Positions 1 through 12,089 are shown, counted from the first letter of the stretch. The stretch is DNA of 64,000 nucleotides from Juglans regia (GCF_001411555.2 NC_049908.1:28062724-28126723); one strand, 5' to 3'. The notes: a model not told the origin generated them from the letters alone. Program-made: numbers and translations.

Positions 1-1203
1 TAATGATGATAAATAGAATTATTCATTTTAAATTGGGTTGAACTCATTACTCTCAGTCATGGAGATCATGGGGTATGAAGAATTAGGTAGTGGGAATGCA
101 ATTTTGATAAAGACGACAAGGAGTGTAAACATCATGATGAACCAACAACTAAATTAATAATAGAAAATCTTGCGCTAAGAAAAAAAAAACCCTATTCTTG
201 TTCTGTCCCTTTTCTCTCTACACAGTCCCCCTTCAAAAATCTCAGATCAGAGGAGGGGGTAAGAGCTTTGGCTCCTCCCTCCCTCCATTCCTCCTTCATC
301 CCTTCCCCCTCTCTCCTCTCTAGTTTTTCTTTTATTTTTTTGGTTTCATTTGTTTTTTTGTTCACAATAGGGCGAAATGCAGATCTGTTATTCTCTGGAG
401 CTAGGTGACCACCACGCACCCCATCGCAAGATTCTTAAAACGCCAATCCTTTAGACGGACAAATAATCTCATCAAATGGAGTGGCGTGTGAGCCACAAGC
501 GAGGCCCAAAGTGCACATGTGACATCCACACATCACCGCAAGGGGAGCTCTATCTCCGCCACACACGGCTTTTCTAGAACCTGGGCCATCGGTTTCTTCA
601 AACCTAACGTTCTGCCATACTTTTAGGATGGCGTGTGTCCCTCAAATACCAAGTCACGTACTTCTAGGATGTTTGCATTTTTATTTCTTCTAAGGTTGAA
701 AATGCGGATATACAACTTTTCAAGCTATAATCTGCTATTTTTCCATGTATCTTTTACGTTTTCTGTTATCTCTTTTGTTTTAGGTTAAAAAAAAAAATAC
801 ACAGTCTCTTAGATTTTGTCCATAAAGTGTGTTCTCTACTTCGTCTTAGATAGAGTGTAGGGTTGTTTAATTCTGTCTTACGACAGAATATGAGGTTTGT
901 TAAATCTATCTTAGAACATAGTGCTGTCTCTCAGACGATTTTTCTGTAGAAAGTTACAGCAATGGACTAGACCATGTCAATTATAAACAAATTTGTGTAT
1001 TGGAGAGCCTTAAAAACAGTAGTTGACTTGTATTCTGTATATCTTAAGTCAAAATTGTAATGTCTCGTTATAAATAAATGGAGTTTGTTCTACCTTAAAA
1101 AAGGAAAAATAACTAAATTAATGGAACAAGATTTTGAACCAAGCATAGTATACAAATCAATTCAATGGGGAGAAAATTAACCTATTAGAGAAGAAATCTT
1201 AGG
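1..1203. other. Intergenic, no gene recognised
   Basis: No coding region could be supported. Positions 184-345 are strongly pyrimidine-rich on the plus strand and give an open but low-complexity minus-strand frame of charged residues. Positions 780-1100 contain loosely repeated phrases around the words CTTAGA and TCTGTC, which look like decayed transposon sequence of unknown class. Nothing here resembles a known protein. Confidence 0.5.
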
Positions 1204-1763
1204 TGCTGTTTGGATAGTGAGTTGAGATAAAAGTTGAAAGTTAAATAAAATATTATTATAATATTATTTTTTAATATTATTATTTTTTTAGAATTTGTAA
1301 AAATTGATTATTTTTATTATATTTTGTGTGGAAATGTAAGAAAGTTGTAACAATGAGATGAACTGAAATGAAACATTTCTTGTATCCGGATTAAGCCCCC
1401 GTTTGGATGATGAGATGAGATGAGATGGTTTTAGATAAAAGTTAAAAGTTAAATAAAATATTATTAGAATATTATTTATTAATATTATTATTGTTTAATG
1501 ATTTGAAAAAGTTGAATTGAGATTTGAAAAATTGAATTATTTATTATATTTTGTGTGAAAATTCAAGAAATTTATAATGATGAGATGGTTTCTCAATTCA
1601 AACGGCCTAAATAATACTATTTTTTAATATTATTATTGTTTAGTGATTTGAAAAAGTTGAATTGAAATTTAAAAATTTTGAACTATTTATTATATTTTAG
1701 GTAGAAATTTGATAAAATTATAATAATAAAATAAGATGGTTTCTCAATTCAAACTGCCTAAAT
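1204..1763. mobile_element. Cluster of three MITE copies (GTTTGGAT family)
   Basis: Three related AT-rich copies lie head to tail. Copy 1 (about 1204-1394) and copy 2 (about 1397-1609) each start near GTTTGGAT with a GAGATGAG-type stretch. Both carry the internal words AATATTATTATTGTTT and TTTATTATATTTTGTG, and both end in the inverted form of the start (TTCAAACGGCC in copy 2). The third piece (about 1615-1763) repeats only the right-hand two-thirds of copy 2 and ends in TTCAAACTGCC, so it looks like a tandem partial duplication. Relatives occur at 13601, 19787, 26814, 41320 and 63738. They have no coding capacity. A hAT-like origin is inferred from the end sequence; target duplications are not clear. 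Confidence 0.75.
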
Positions 1764-1888
1764 AGTACTTTTCTCCATTTTCCTGGAAGCCAAGCGGAGG
1801 TAAAAAAAAAAAGTGTTACAAAAAGCTTTAAGGTGGAAAAGAAAAGACATGTCGTTTTATAAAGAATTGAAAACGAATAAAAGAGGAT

Positions 1889-1894
1889 AAAAAA
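1889..1894 (-). terminator. Pol III terminator of tRNA-Ile
   Basis: A run of six T on the minus strand begins two bases after the discriminator base of the tRNA. This is a standard RNA polymerase III stop signal. Confidence 0.8.
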
Positions 1895-1895
1895 G

Positions 1896-1969
1896 TGGCC
1901 CATGCAGGTCTCGAACCTGCGACCTTCGCGTTATTAGCACGACGCTCTAACCAGCTGAGCTAATAGGCC
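1896..1969 (-). tRNA. tRNA-Ile (anticodon AAU)
   Basis: Read on the minus strand, the 74-base gene folds into a full cloverleaf. The 7-bp acceptor stem pairs GGCCTAT with ATGGGCC (one G-T pair), followed by discriminator A. The D arm carries GCTCAGCTGG, which is the A box of the internal promoter. The anticodon loop is CTAATAA, giving anticodon AAT (decodes AUU and, with inosine, AUC/AUA). The T arm carries GGTTCGAACC, the B box. There is no intron and the CCA end is not encoded, as usual for a plant nuclear tRNA. A T6 terminator follows. It lies 140 bp upstream of, and opposite to, the TRAPPC4 gene. Confidence 0.97.
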
Positions 1970-2109
1970 ACATTGGTTTTGTTTTTTCAATAATTATTCG
2001 AATCTTAACAGCTTCCATTTTGCATTTCTAGTTCATTGACGAGTCTCTTCTTTTCATCGTCGTAATTTCTCGTTTCTTCAGTATTTTCTTTCTCCAGATT
2101 CCCCTCGAA

Positions 2110-5100
2110 ATGGCAGCAATTTACAGCCTCTACATCATCAATAAGTCCGGTGGCTTGATCTTCCACAAGGTCGGTTCCTTTCTGTTTCTCTCTTTGTCAC
2201 ACGCTAGACTTGGATATTGTTTTCTATTTGTTTCCCGACAAAATATTTCTTTTTTGAAAAAGAAATTCTCTTGAAGAAACTGGGTAGTAGTGAGAAAGAC
2301 TAGCCTTTAAGTTGTTCGAGTTCGAATCAAACTGTTTTGGATTCTTAGATTAAGTAATAATTGATTTTCTCTCTTTCTCAAATTTTTTCCAGCTACCAAG
2401 ACAGATGGGTATTATGTGTATGTGTGTCCATGTGTGTGTGTGTGTGTCGAAGAAAACTTTCAGTTTTCTTTGGAATCTTTGTCTAGTGAAAGAGTGGTCG
2501 CTTAGGTTCTTCCAGGAAAATTTTCAGTTTTCCATGGAAACTATTTCACATTATGTGCTTTCAAGCCTTGCGTTTGTTTAATATTTCATATAAAAAATAA
2601 AGAATTTTTTTTATTGGGAATGCGGCTTTTTTTATGAAATTTGTTTGTGCACACCTGCCCGCTTGACAATTAGGATTATGGATCTGCTGGACGGATGGAC
2701 ACTAATGATAGCTTGAGGGTGGCGAGTTTATGGCACTCGATGCATGCGATCTCTCAGCAGTTATCGCCAGTAGTAGGTTGTTCAGGGATTGAGCTCCTTG
2801 AAGCGGATACATTTGATCTCCATTGCTTCCAATCACTTACCGGTAAATTTTGATTTAACAGCATACAATGGATCAAACACTGCAATTATTAAGGCTGTTT
2901 TATAGTAGGCGTTAATTATATACAAGAAACTCGATAATGCGTCACGCAATGTGTGTGTTAGTTACTGTGTTACGTTTTTGTTAATAGTGTTGTGTCATCT
3001 CAAGCTTTGCTGAGGTTGTGATCTTGGAGATTTCAAGATGAAAAATTTATGCATGCATGAAGCTGGAGATATTTATTGCGGTCTAAGTCTTGCATATCTA
3101 GTAAGCCTCACATGAGTGTGGACTGGTACTTTTGCGTATCTTTTAGTTACCCAATTATGCCAAGTATTTTATATTTTCATTGTTTTAACTTACTGAAACT
3201 TAGTTTTATGAAGAAGCATTCTGGAATCTAATGGTACCTGTTGTTGCACGTGGTCATCTCAAATGTTTATGAAGACTAGGGATAATTTTTTGGGGAGAGA
3301 CTAGCCCCCTTTTGCGAGCCTCAAATGTATAAAGGGGAGGATGCCATATGTTTGAAAAAATCATCCTATGGGTAAAAAGTATGCCACATAAAACAGCAAA
3401 TCAGATTTGGATAAATTCTTGCCAAGGGTTTTCTTGAAAGGACCTCAAGGTGGAAATCAATGCTTAAGGCCGCATATCAATGGTTGTGTGGCCTCTATAT
3501 GAGCAGCAAAAGATGGGCACGGTGGATTTAGTGAAGGAATTGGAGGGGAGATTAACAATGAACGAGTCAAAAGACAGGTTGGTGAGTGCAGCTGATTTAG
3601 AGAACATATTGAGTTAATGAACTTGAAAATATGGAAACAGGTGAAAGAGAGGGTTTTTGCCTTTAGATTTGATGCTGTTAGATTAACTTCCTCATTGAAT
3701 TTTGTTAAATCCATATTTTCTTTGTAATCCCCCTAATTTAGTATAAGAGGGTGGTAAATGAGATCACACATTGGTTGGGATGGAGAAGTTTTTGTAATCT
3801 ACCATGATTCCAATGTACTCCAATTATAACTTTGACTAGTCCTTTTCGAGCGCAAGCTTAGATGTGGTTTGGGTTTTTCTTGGGTTGTTACATTCTTGGT
3901 ACAAATTACAACCCCCTTCATCTTCCTCGCCTTCTAGTTGGCAGTTGGCCTGCCTTTGATGCTTTTGTGCTTCTTGGTTGCAATGCATCTAGTGATGGTT
4001 CCCATCCTTTCAATCAAATTGATTACAGTTTTGGTATTACTGGCCTTCTTTAGGAAGCCCAGAAGAACTTTGGTTCTTTTCATTATGGTGCTGGCTACTA
4101 CCATTCCTTTCATCCAAATTTGATCATCAAGAAATCTGTTGGCAATAACTCATCCAAGGTCTTCCATGCTTTTCTTTGGGGAGGAATTGGGGATGAAGCC
4201 AAGTTCCACCTTGTTAGTTGGGCCAAGGTTTGCTTCACAATCTCTTGTGGAGGATTTGGGTGTACGAGGACCTATAATAAGGTCTTTCTTGAGAAGTGGT
4301 TGTGGTGGTATCATCATGAGGAGGATGTTTTGTGGAGGGATTTTGTTGATTCTAAGTATGGGAGCATTTGGGAGGGAGGGGTGGGTGGGTGGGGGGTGTT
4401 GTTTCTGGTCACTTCAATTTGAGGTAGGACTGGGCTCTTTCGGATTGCAAGTGATAACAAGGCTACGGTGGCTGATTTGATGGATAGCTCAATGGCTCAT
4501 CATAGTGGACCATCTGTTTTAGTAGGGCTCGTTTGGACACTTGGAGCCTTTGGCACATAGAATCCCATGCTTCCAAAGCACAAAAATACAAAGCCCTGAC
4601 TCACTGTTTATGCAGCAGATTTTGAATTGAAGGAATATGAGAGTTTTGCGGATATTTCAGAACAAGGGAAATTTGAGTTTAGTTGTTTTTGAGTTGACTG
4701 ATAAGAACATTTAATTTGGTGAAGATTCATCTGCTTGTATGTTAGAATGCGCTGCTCTTGCTTTTACCTGGGACGCACGTCTCTGCTTTATGGATTTCGC
4801 AATATTGCCACTGGGTGGTGGAAATGGTCTTTTTGTGAACGATTATCTTGGTTTTAGGAGTGTCTAATACCATTTAGAAGTAATAGTTAAACAAGAGTTT
4901 CTTTTAGATAGTATTTGATCTTCTTTTCTGCAAAATGTTGACTGAAAGAAAAATTATCATCTTGGCAGGGACAAAGTTCTTTGTGGTCTCTGAGCCGGGG
5001 ACACAGCGCATGGAAAGTCTCCTCAAAGTCATTTATGAATTGTACACGGATTATGTCTTGAAGAATCCCTTCTATGAGATTGAGATGCCGATAAGGTGTG

Positions 5101-5165
5101 AGCTTTTTGATATTCACTTGACACAGGCAATACAGAAGGATCGTGTTGCCTTGACAGGCCGATGA
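2110..5165 (+). CDS. TRAPPC4: TRAPP complex subunit 4 (Trs23/TRAPPC4)
   Basis: This encodes a core longin-fold subunit of the TRAPP tethering complexes, which activate Rab GTPases of the Ypt1/Rab1 type for ER-Golgi and Golgi traffic. Coding exons are 2110-2169, 2674-2842 and 4969-5165, with GT-AG borders. They total 426 nt, or 141 residues, matching the short plant form (the animal protein is longer). The protein starts [18 protein letters not shown], the longin beta-strands. The middle exon holds the conserved [15 protein letters not shown] helix and [12 protein letters not shown]. The last exon gives [26 protein letters not shown] and a C-terminus ending RVALTGR. The start is the first ATG after a pyrimidine-rich leader and gives the family N-terminus. 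Intron 2 (2.1 kb) contains a LINE fragment. No coding damage is visible. Confidence 0.95.
4130..4440 (+). mobile_element. LINE reverse-transcriptase fragment inside TRAPPC4 intron 2
   Basis: The frame starting near 4120 reads [20 protein letters not shown] and then [15 protein letters not shown] and DSKYGS. These are the typical connection-region words of plant L1-type LINE ORF2, just before the RNase H/zinc-binding part. The stretch is open for only about 100 codons, has no start context and is cut off on both sides. It is a decayed fragment in the same orientation as the host gene. The rest of the intron (2843-4968) shows no clear coding sequence. Confidence 0.75.
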
Positions 5166-5629
5166 TCCGCTTTGGAACTTGCATTTGACCTGAGTGTTGT
5201 TTGCTGTTATACTCCGATGTACATTTCCATGTAACAAGATATTTTTATACTTCAAAGCAATCATAATTTCTGGATGATTTTGTATCTGATAAAACCGAAG
5301 GGGAATAAGGCCTATCTGAATTGCCGATATAGTAACAAGACGATAGATTTCTGAGAGAGAGAGAGAGAGAAACATCACATATACTTAAATATTTGTATTT
5401 GATAAAACAGAAAATATGAAGAAACCCAAACAATGGCCAACGAATGGCAAGCAGGACCCAAAAGTCCTTGACAATCCTAATGAAATAATAATAGGAAGGT
5501 CTTCTACTTAAAAATAAAGAAGACCACAACCAACCGATACAATTTTACTTACATGTATAGGAAGGTCTTCCACTTAAAAAACAGAAAGACCAAAACCAAT
5601 CCTTCAACTAAATAAAACCTACATAAGCA

Positions 5630-7379
5630 CTAAGCGGCGGATGGGGATGAAAAGCAGTTAACGACACCAGCCTCGGAAAGCGCCGTCAAAAATGCTTGCA
5701 GGTTCTTCTGCTCCTCCCCTGCTTCAGCCTCTCCTGCTGGCACAGTATTCTTGTAGTCCAATGACTCATCGTTGTATATGTCCCACCATTTCTTCACCAG
5801 CATCTTGATGTCTTCCCTGTCCATGTTCTGTTCCTCGCCAGTATACCTCCATGGCTTTGACCCCTTAAGAACCAACCAAATTCACCATTAGAAGACTATC
5901 ATTCCTAGAAACAATAGTAGTTTATACAAAACTCTGGGATTGTTCTCATAAAAGAAAAGATACTCACAGCAGCACAGTAGTGAACAACCTTGACCTTGTC
6001 AAGCTCGATGTTCTCTGGGTGGCGCCACAACAAGGCCAGGACAAGGTTGTAAACTGGAGGGATCGGCTTGTAAACATCCCTAAAGAACATGTTTAGAAAG
6101 TCCTGAAAGAATCATAAATATATTTTTGGGTCAGATAATTGATTTGATCGACTAAAAACCACTACTGAGTCCTGAAGTTTCGAGAATTACCTGCTCAGCA
6201 AAAGGGGTAGGAGGGGTAGTTTTGAGTGTCCTGAGGAGGTCATGGTATGTGGTCATGTTGGGTTCATACACAAACATGCCAGCATTGAAGTAGAGGGGAG
6301 GCTTGGGACCTAACTCAGCAGGCCACTTGACCTTGTCTGGGCACTGCTGGCAATAGCCAACCTTATATTGTGGACTGTGGCTCCATGTTTTCTCGCAGAA
6401 GCAATCCATCACTGCATAGAAGTAGTTGTCAGGGAGATCAAAGAGGTGATCTATATTCTCAAAAACTTGGATGTCTCCATCTAGGTAGATCATCTTGCTG
6501 TACTCCACAAACTGCAATTTCCATCGTAGCAAAACATCAAATTAAGCACCACTTACAAAGATCTTGAAAATCATGCGGGTAGGAAAAAAATAAAATAAGA
6601 AATTTCATTTCTTATACACAAAAGTAGGTCGCCGTCATGAATATTTTAGTGCTGGCAGACAATATTCTCTGTCAATTTCGTAAACATTTTCACAGGAACA
6701 GGATGTATAAGAAAAGGTCAAAAGAATAAAAGGTGGTCAAAGCAAAAGTATGAAGGATTGTTTGGTTGTACAAGATGACGAAAGACGAGCTTGGCTTCAT
6801 TTTCAAATGAAGAGAGAGAGATTCAGAAGATTCAATTGGATATGTTTCTAGAAAAAAAAAATTCCATAATATTTGGATGAGGAACCGAGCCGACTAATCT
6901 ACTTTTATTTGAGATAAAACCAAGCCTTATCTAGAACAGAGCACAAGCTCTTGAAACCCCGGAGCAAGTGTCATGGCAAACTAACTAGCAGTGACATAAA
7001 GCAGAAAATACGTGTAAACCATGAAAAATTAGAAAATGAATTAGTGCTAACAAAGCATGCATACCTCCCAAATACGAAGCTTGGAGTAATTGATAACGTA
7101 ATATGCCATGGCAAACTGGGTTTGGTTCTCAGGTGGGTAAACCGGCTCAATCTCCTTCACAATGCAACCCTGAGACACCAGAATGCCACGGTGCTCCTCG
7201 GGCACGTCCGGCAAGATTGCCACCACCAGTGGGTACTTGCTCTTTGCCTTTCTCAGGCCCTTTGCCAACCCGACCACACCTTTCACGTAGTCCCCGTTGC
7301 CTGCCAAGAACGTAACGTATGCCTTGGTGGGCATGCTGGCGGCCTTGGTTAGCCCGGTGGTGGTGATGTCATGAGCCAT
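5630..7379 (-). CDS. GolS: Galactinol synthase
   Basis: This enzyme transfers galactose from UDP-galactose to myo-inositol, making galactinol, the first committed step of raffinose-family oligosaccharides, and is cytosolic. Minus-strand exons are 7379-7065, 6511-6191, 6102-5968 and 5863-5630, giving 1005 nt or 334 residues, the usual length. It is a GT8-family glycosyltransferase. Visible motifs are KAYVTFLAGNGDYVKGVVGL near residue 20, the metal-binding DGD at 116-118 in MIYLDGDIQVF, FYAVMDCFCEKTW, LYFNAGMFVYEP and the metal-binding HYCAAGSKPW (His253). The C-terminus is SPSAA, a variant of the APSAA pentapeptide typical of this family. An in-frame ATG at 7421 would add 14 residues; 7379 was chosen because the family starts close to this point. 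Stress induction is known for the family; the sequence itself shows only a TATA box. Confidence 0.96.
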
Positions 7380-7675
7380 TTGAAGTTGGTTTTTTGGAGA
7401 AATTAAGGATGATATGAACAAAGACCGGGTGGGTGAACGGATTTGATCAGAAGGCTAGCTTTTAGAGTGTTTGGTCAGGAAGAAAAACAGTTTATTTTTC
7501 TAGGGAAATTAAGGAAGAAAAAGGGTAATGAGGATGAGGTTTGGAGTTGAGAAAAGAAAATCGTTTTGTTTGCTTGTTTGGATGATGAGAAAATGTGTTT
7601 GAGAAGAAAAGGTTTGTAGTCAAGAGTGAGATGGATGTTTTGTGTGGAGGACTTGGAGCTTGGGGGTGGTGGGGG

Positions 7676-7683
7676 TTTATATA
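7676..7683 (-). promoter_or_regulatory. TATA box of galactinol synthase
   Basis: On the minus strand the sequence CCTATATAAACCC lies about 300 bp upstream of the chosen start codon, implying a transcription start near 7645 and a leader of roughly 260 nt. The leader is purine-rich. Position is inferred from sequence only. Confidence 0.6.
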
Positions 7684-9140
7684 GGATTTTGGGTTGATTT
7701 GATTAGGTGTAATGTTGAAGATTATGGTAATTAAATAATAAATATTAAATATTAAATATATTTGTTCTTGTGACGTATCGGTAAGGTAAAGGTAGAACAG
7801 TAGAACGGGTGCTACTTTATAAATTTATAATTCTACCCATGATGACTCACGACGTTACTTTATAAATTGCAGTAAATTAATTACTTATCTGAAACGAAAG
7901 AGAGAGAGCGAGAGAGAGATCCGGGATCTGATCCGACGGTGAGAAGAAATTGAAGGAATTGGGCGGTGCACGAAGGGGCAGGATAATAAATGTAGAGAAT
8001 AAAATATGTAATTTGTTTGTAAAATGAGTCAACTTTCTTCTCGTAATTGCCTTGTTGGACAGTGAAAGGGTTATTATTTATTTATTATTTATAGTTCATT
8101 TCAAATTTTTTTATTTTTTTTATTTTCTCTTTAGTATTTTTTTAATATCTTTAATCATTAAGAAAAATTTTAAAAAAATATATAATCTTCCTAATAATTA
8201 TTTTCTTAATTATTAAGTAAAATAAAAAAAAATTAAATAATAAATGAGTAGTAGAAGGAGGACAACCTAATGGAACCGACACAAGTAGGAGGACAACTCT
8301 AAACTTAAACTCATTAATCATGTCTTCGCATGTTCATAACAAATATAAATACATGTACATAATTCATTAATTGGTTTAAAGTTTGAATTTAGGTCTTTGT
8401 TATATATAGATATATATATATATATATATATACACACATCATCTTATTATTTAAAATAATTATTGTGTTTATACCATTCTATTTTTTTGTAACGGTACCA
8501 ATTGATTTACTTGCGGATTTACAAATAGAGAAGAAGATTCTAGGCACCAAGATTTCATTTATTTATTGAAGATATTTTATGTAATTAAGACATATAGATA
8601 GTGTTATAAATCTCATAATATTTAAAATTATAAATAGTGAGAGATAGACAGTCTATCAGGATGTAAATTTTAATCGAAAAACTAGATCACACCAGCCCGA
8701 ACAGGTAGAATCGGTCCAGAATCGATTTCTAAAATGTCAAAACCAGCCAAAACAGTCTGGTTCAGGTTCTATGAATTTTAGGACCAGATGAGTTCATTAT
8801 AATATATATTTAAATAAATATTTTTAATATTACATATAATATGTTTTATATATAATATATAATAATATAAATTATAATTATATATAATACTATTTTTTCC
8901 CCTATTCTCTCTTCTAGCTTTTTGAATTCCCGTTAAATTCTTCCTGTTGTTATGCTTTTTTTTCCTTAATCATCACAACCTCTTGAGATTGCATATAAAA
9001 TGTCGCAAAAGTATTGCACAAGAGTTAATAAAAATGTATGAATGTCATAGTCTATATTTATGGTTTACCTCATTAGACAGTAAATGATGATACTCATGGT
9101 ACTATTTTTTAAGTTTCATTATTTCCGTACTATATTTACT
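7684..9140. other. Intergenic, AT-rich, upstream of galactinol synthase
   Basis: This holds the presumed distal promoter: a GA-rich tract at 7897-7920 and a single CCGAC core near 7934 that lacks the preceding purine of a good DRE/CRT site. An AT dinucleotide repeat lies at 8401-8434. Positions 8690-8800 contain loosely repeated CCAG/GGTTC words and may be the edge of a decayed transposon. No gene is seen. Confidence 0.5.
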
Positions 9141-10133
9141 TCAGTTTACTTGGTCTAACACAAGTAGTTATTGAAGGGGATTCCCTACAAGTTATTAACA
9201 ATCTTAGAAGGGACAAAGAAGGTTGTAATAGTGCAAGTATGCTTGTATGTGAAGCAAAACAGTTTATAAAAAACTTTGCTAAGTGGGAGGTTTCTCATGT
9301 AAGGAGAAATGACAACTCTATAGCTCACTTGTTAGCAAAAGATGCTCTTTCCAATTATGATCATGAGTAATGCTACAGATCAGCCCCTGTTCACGACTGA
9401 TCTGTATCACACCTTACGTGTGCATTTTTTTTTTTTAAATAACAAAATCTCATTTTCCCATCTCCTACTTGATTCTCTCTCTCGGCTCACTGCCTCACCC
9501 AGTCTCATCGTGCGCCACCTGCAGTGCCACCGCCCACCACCATCGGCTCCCCCTCACGCCGGCAACCTCCAACCACCTTCAAACCTCCACGGAAGCCCCA
9601 CACGTAGCGCCCCCATGTGAAACCCGAAATGGGTTCTCCTACACGGTTTGTCGTTGCTATTGCTGCCGTTGTCAACCTCTAGCCCCACCGTCGAGCACCA
9701 TTGAGCCCCTTGACCTCCCCCTAGCCCCGTCGAGCACAGCAACCCTCTCCCTCTCTTTCTCAAAATGGGTTTCACCCATACGAGTTTTGCCCTTTACTGA
9801 GCCGTACGCCGCCGGGTGGGGGTGAGGATAGCGATGCGGGTGGGTGGTGGGCGTGGGGGGAGAGGATGGGCGAGGGGCGAGGACGGGGGCCTTGAGTGAC
9901 ACGGGGTAGAGAGAGAGAAATGAAATGTGTGAAATGAGAGAGAAGTGGGTTTTGTTGTGGAGTATTTTGGTCATTTTACTTAGTGACACGTAGAGTGTGA
10001 TCCGGATGACTCAAAACAGGGGCTGCTCCCAATATTATTTCTATGATCACATTGTAACGTTAAATGATCCCCTTCCTTGTATTTCTTTGGTTTGATTGAA
10101 TGGAAATAAGTTATTCAAAAAAAAAAAAAAAAG
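9141..10133 (+). mobile_element. 5'-truncated LINE remnant (RNase H end), split by a MULE
   Basis: From about 9160 the plus strand reads VIEGDSLQVINNLRR, then KWEVSHVRRNDNSIAHLLAK and DALSNYDH. This is the C-terminal RNase H-like (RVT_3) domain found in plant LINEs. The frame is interrupted at 9364 and continues after 10050 as HIVTLNDPLPCISLV and a stop. An A-run at about 10116-10132 marks the 3' end of the element. The interruption is the MULE-type element described separately. The left end is a 5' truncation, as is normal for LINE copies. Confidence 0.8.
9365..10041. mobile_element. MULE-type non-autonomous element with GC-rich interior
   Basis: Inserted in the LINE RNase H sequence. Both ends carry long terminal inverted repeats: left GAGTAATGCTACAGATCAG followed by CCCCTGTT, and right (reverse complement) GAAATAATATTGGGAGCAG followed by CCCCTGTT, with similarity continuing for about 45 bp through CACGTGT-like words. 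The flanks are TATGATCAT (9356-9364) and TATGATCAC (10042-10050), a 9-bp duplication with one change, which fits Mutator-like elements. The interior (9470-9900) is far richer in C/G than its surroundings and open in several frames on both strands. It resembles a captured gene fragment, but I recognise no protein. Confidence 0.75.
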
Positions 10134-12089
10134 AACATCTGAGATATGCCATTCTATCCACCACCATTTTTTTAAATAAAAGAATTATTCTTATTAAAGT
10201 TGCATGAAGATACCTACAGATTTTTTATAACAGAATTTTTTGTATAAAACAGATTTTTATAGTAGATTTTTTTATAAAGCAGATTTTTATTAATAGTAAC
10301 GGATTTTTAATAAAAAAAGATTTTTTTAAACAGTTTTTTTATAAACAGATTTTATTAATGAAAAATTGATATTTTATTAAAATTGTAAAATCAAACCGAA
10401 TCGGATCTAAAATTAATAAAAATGAAAGTACCATTTTAAAGAATAACTGGTATATAATTGATTTTAAAAAATATAAAATCGATATATACCAGTTAGATTC
10501 TAAATTTTATCTAAAATCAGATCTAACGGTTCTATGATTCATATGAATCTCATAATTTTTAGAAATATAAATATTTAAAAAAAAAATCATATTTACCGGT
10601 TTAACTACCGCTGCTGACCAAATCACTAGACTACAGAGCCAGTGGCTTCTAACCGCTGCACGCGAAACTCCCACGAACTTGAGGCACGTACACCGAAACT
10701 TCGACACGTGGCGTTCTCATAGGTTGTCTTTTTGTTTAAATTAGTAATATACAATATAATCCTGGTTTTGGTAAGCGAAATGAGCCGTAAAGTCAAAACG
10801 GTCAAGTAGGGTCCACAAAATAATTTTTTCCACTTGTACTAAGAGGCAACGTGTCGGCTTATGATTCAGTGGACGGTGTCTCGCCACGTGGCTGAAACTT
10901 TTTTCTCTAGTATTGTTGGTTGGTCTAAAAGAGGTAACTTATGTAATAAAATAACTAAAAAAACTATATTTGTGGGGACAATGCAATAAATAAATTCGTT
11001 ACATAAAAGGAATCACGTTGCATGGGTATTTTTTGACTTTGACTGAACCGACCAATTCACTTTGGATAATATTTTAGACTTTTTTTTTTAATTATTATTA
11101 AAACCTCCGAAATAGCTGTAATATGACTAGGGACAGTGCTTTTGAGAATATTCCATCATAATTCTTGGAAACTTCTTTTTGTATAAGCCTAGCATTGTAT
11201 TTTATTTAGAATAAAATAATATTTCTTTTATTAAATTTATTTTCTTTGAGAGCATTTTTTAAAATATTTCTTTCCTTTGTCACTCCTTAATTTTAGCCAT
11301 TAATTTATACCCAAATCGCGAAAAAGTCAACATCGAAAGGTTCAGATATTAACAAATGTTTGACGTAAAAGAGCAAAGAAATCCCACTAACGAGGTATGT
11401 TTTAAATAAAAATATATTTATTATGATATGTTCATTTATTTTAAAAAAAATAAATAAATCTAAAATTTACATGAAAAATTTATTTTTTTAATAATAAACT
11501 TTGTATTTTTTCAAAATGAGTGTACAAATATTACATACTTTAAGACTGTATCTAATATTATAAAAAAAATTCTATTTATCAATCCTATACTATATATCTG
11601 TTTTTATTTTTTTATTTATTTTAATGTATAGTATAAAAATAATGAGTAAAATAACTTGTCAGTGAGAGGATGGTGTTGAAAAGCATGGGGGCCATGAATG
11701 GCTCATGAAATTGCCACCTCGAGGACCTACTACATCACATGGATTGGTGCAACAAATGTTCCTAAAATGTAACGTCTCTTTGAGATAATAATTAAAAAAA
11801 TAAAAAGATAATCATGATGTCATAAGTTCATAACTATAGTATTGCCATCAAAAGAAAGAAAAGTCAAGACGTGTAGATAGGGTAAGATTAGGTAGCCAGA
11901 TGGATTGAGATTCATGCCATTGGAATTTGAATATTGGCAAAGGATGTTAGAGCGCCACTTGTCTTGGATCATTCTTTTGGGCTTTCTCACCATATCTACA
12001 ACAAGTTTTTTTCGTGGATGGGCTGCCTAAAATTTCTTATCCATGGGCCAGGAAGACTCTAGTGTTTGCATAAACTTATTTGGAACGAA
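10134..12089. other. Intergenic, no gene recognised
   Basis: The stretch is AT-rich. Positions 10200-10370 contain an irregular array of about ten copies of a 15-20 bp word built on ACAGATTTTT. Positions 10375-10520 contain two inverted phrases around CTGGTATATA and TATATACCAG. The remainder (10700-12089) shows no coding signal, RNA gene or clear transposon end. Confidence 0.5.

Noticed and set aside
3862..4480. Overlapping plus-strand open frames suggesting a small gene in TRAPPC4
   Set aside because: The recognisable part is a LINE ORF2 fragment inside an intron; the others have no family resemblance.
9342..9989. Several 70-118 codon open frames on both strands
   Set aside because: They lie inside the GC-rich interior of the MULE-type element, are low in complexity (Pro, Ser, His) and match no protein family I know.
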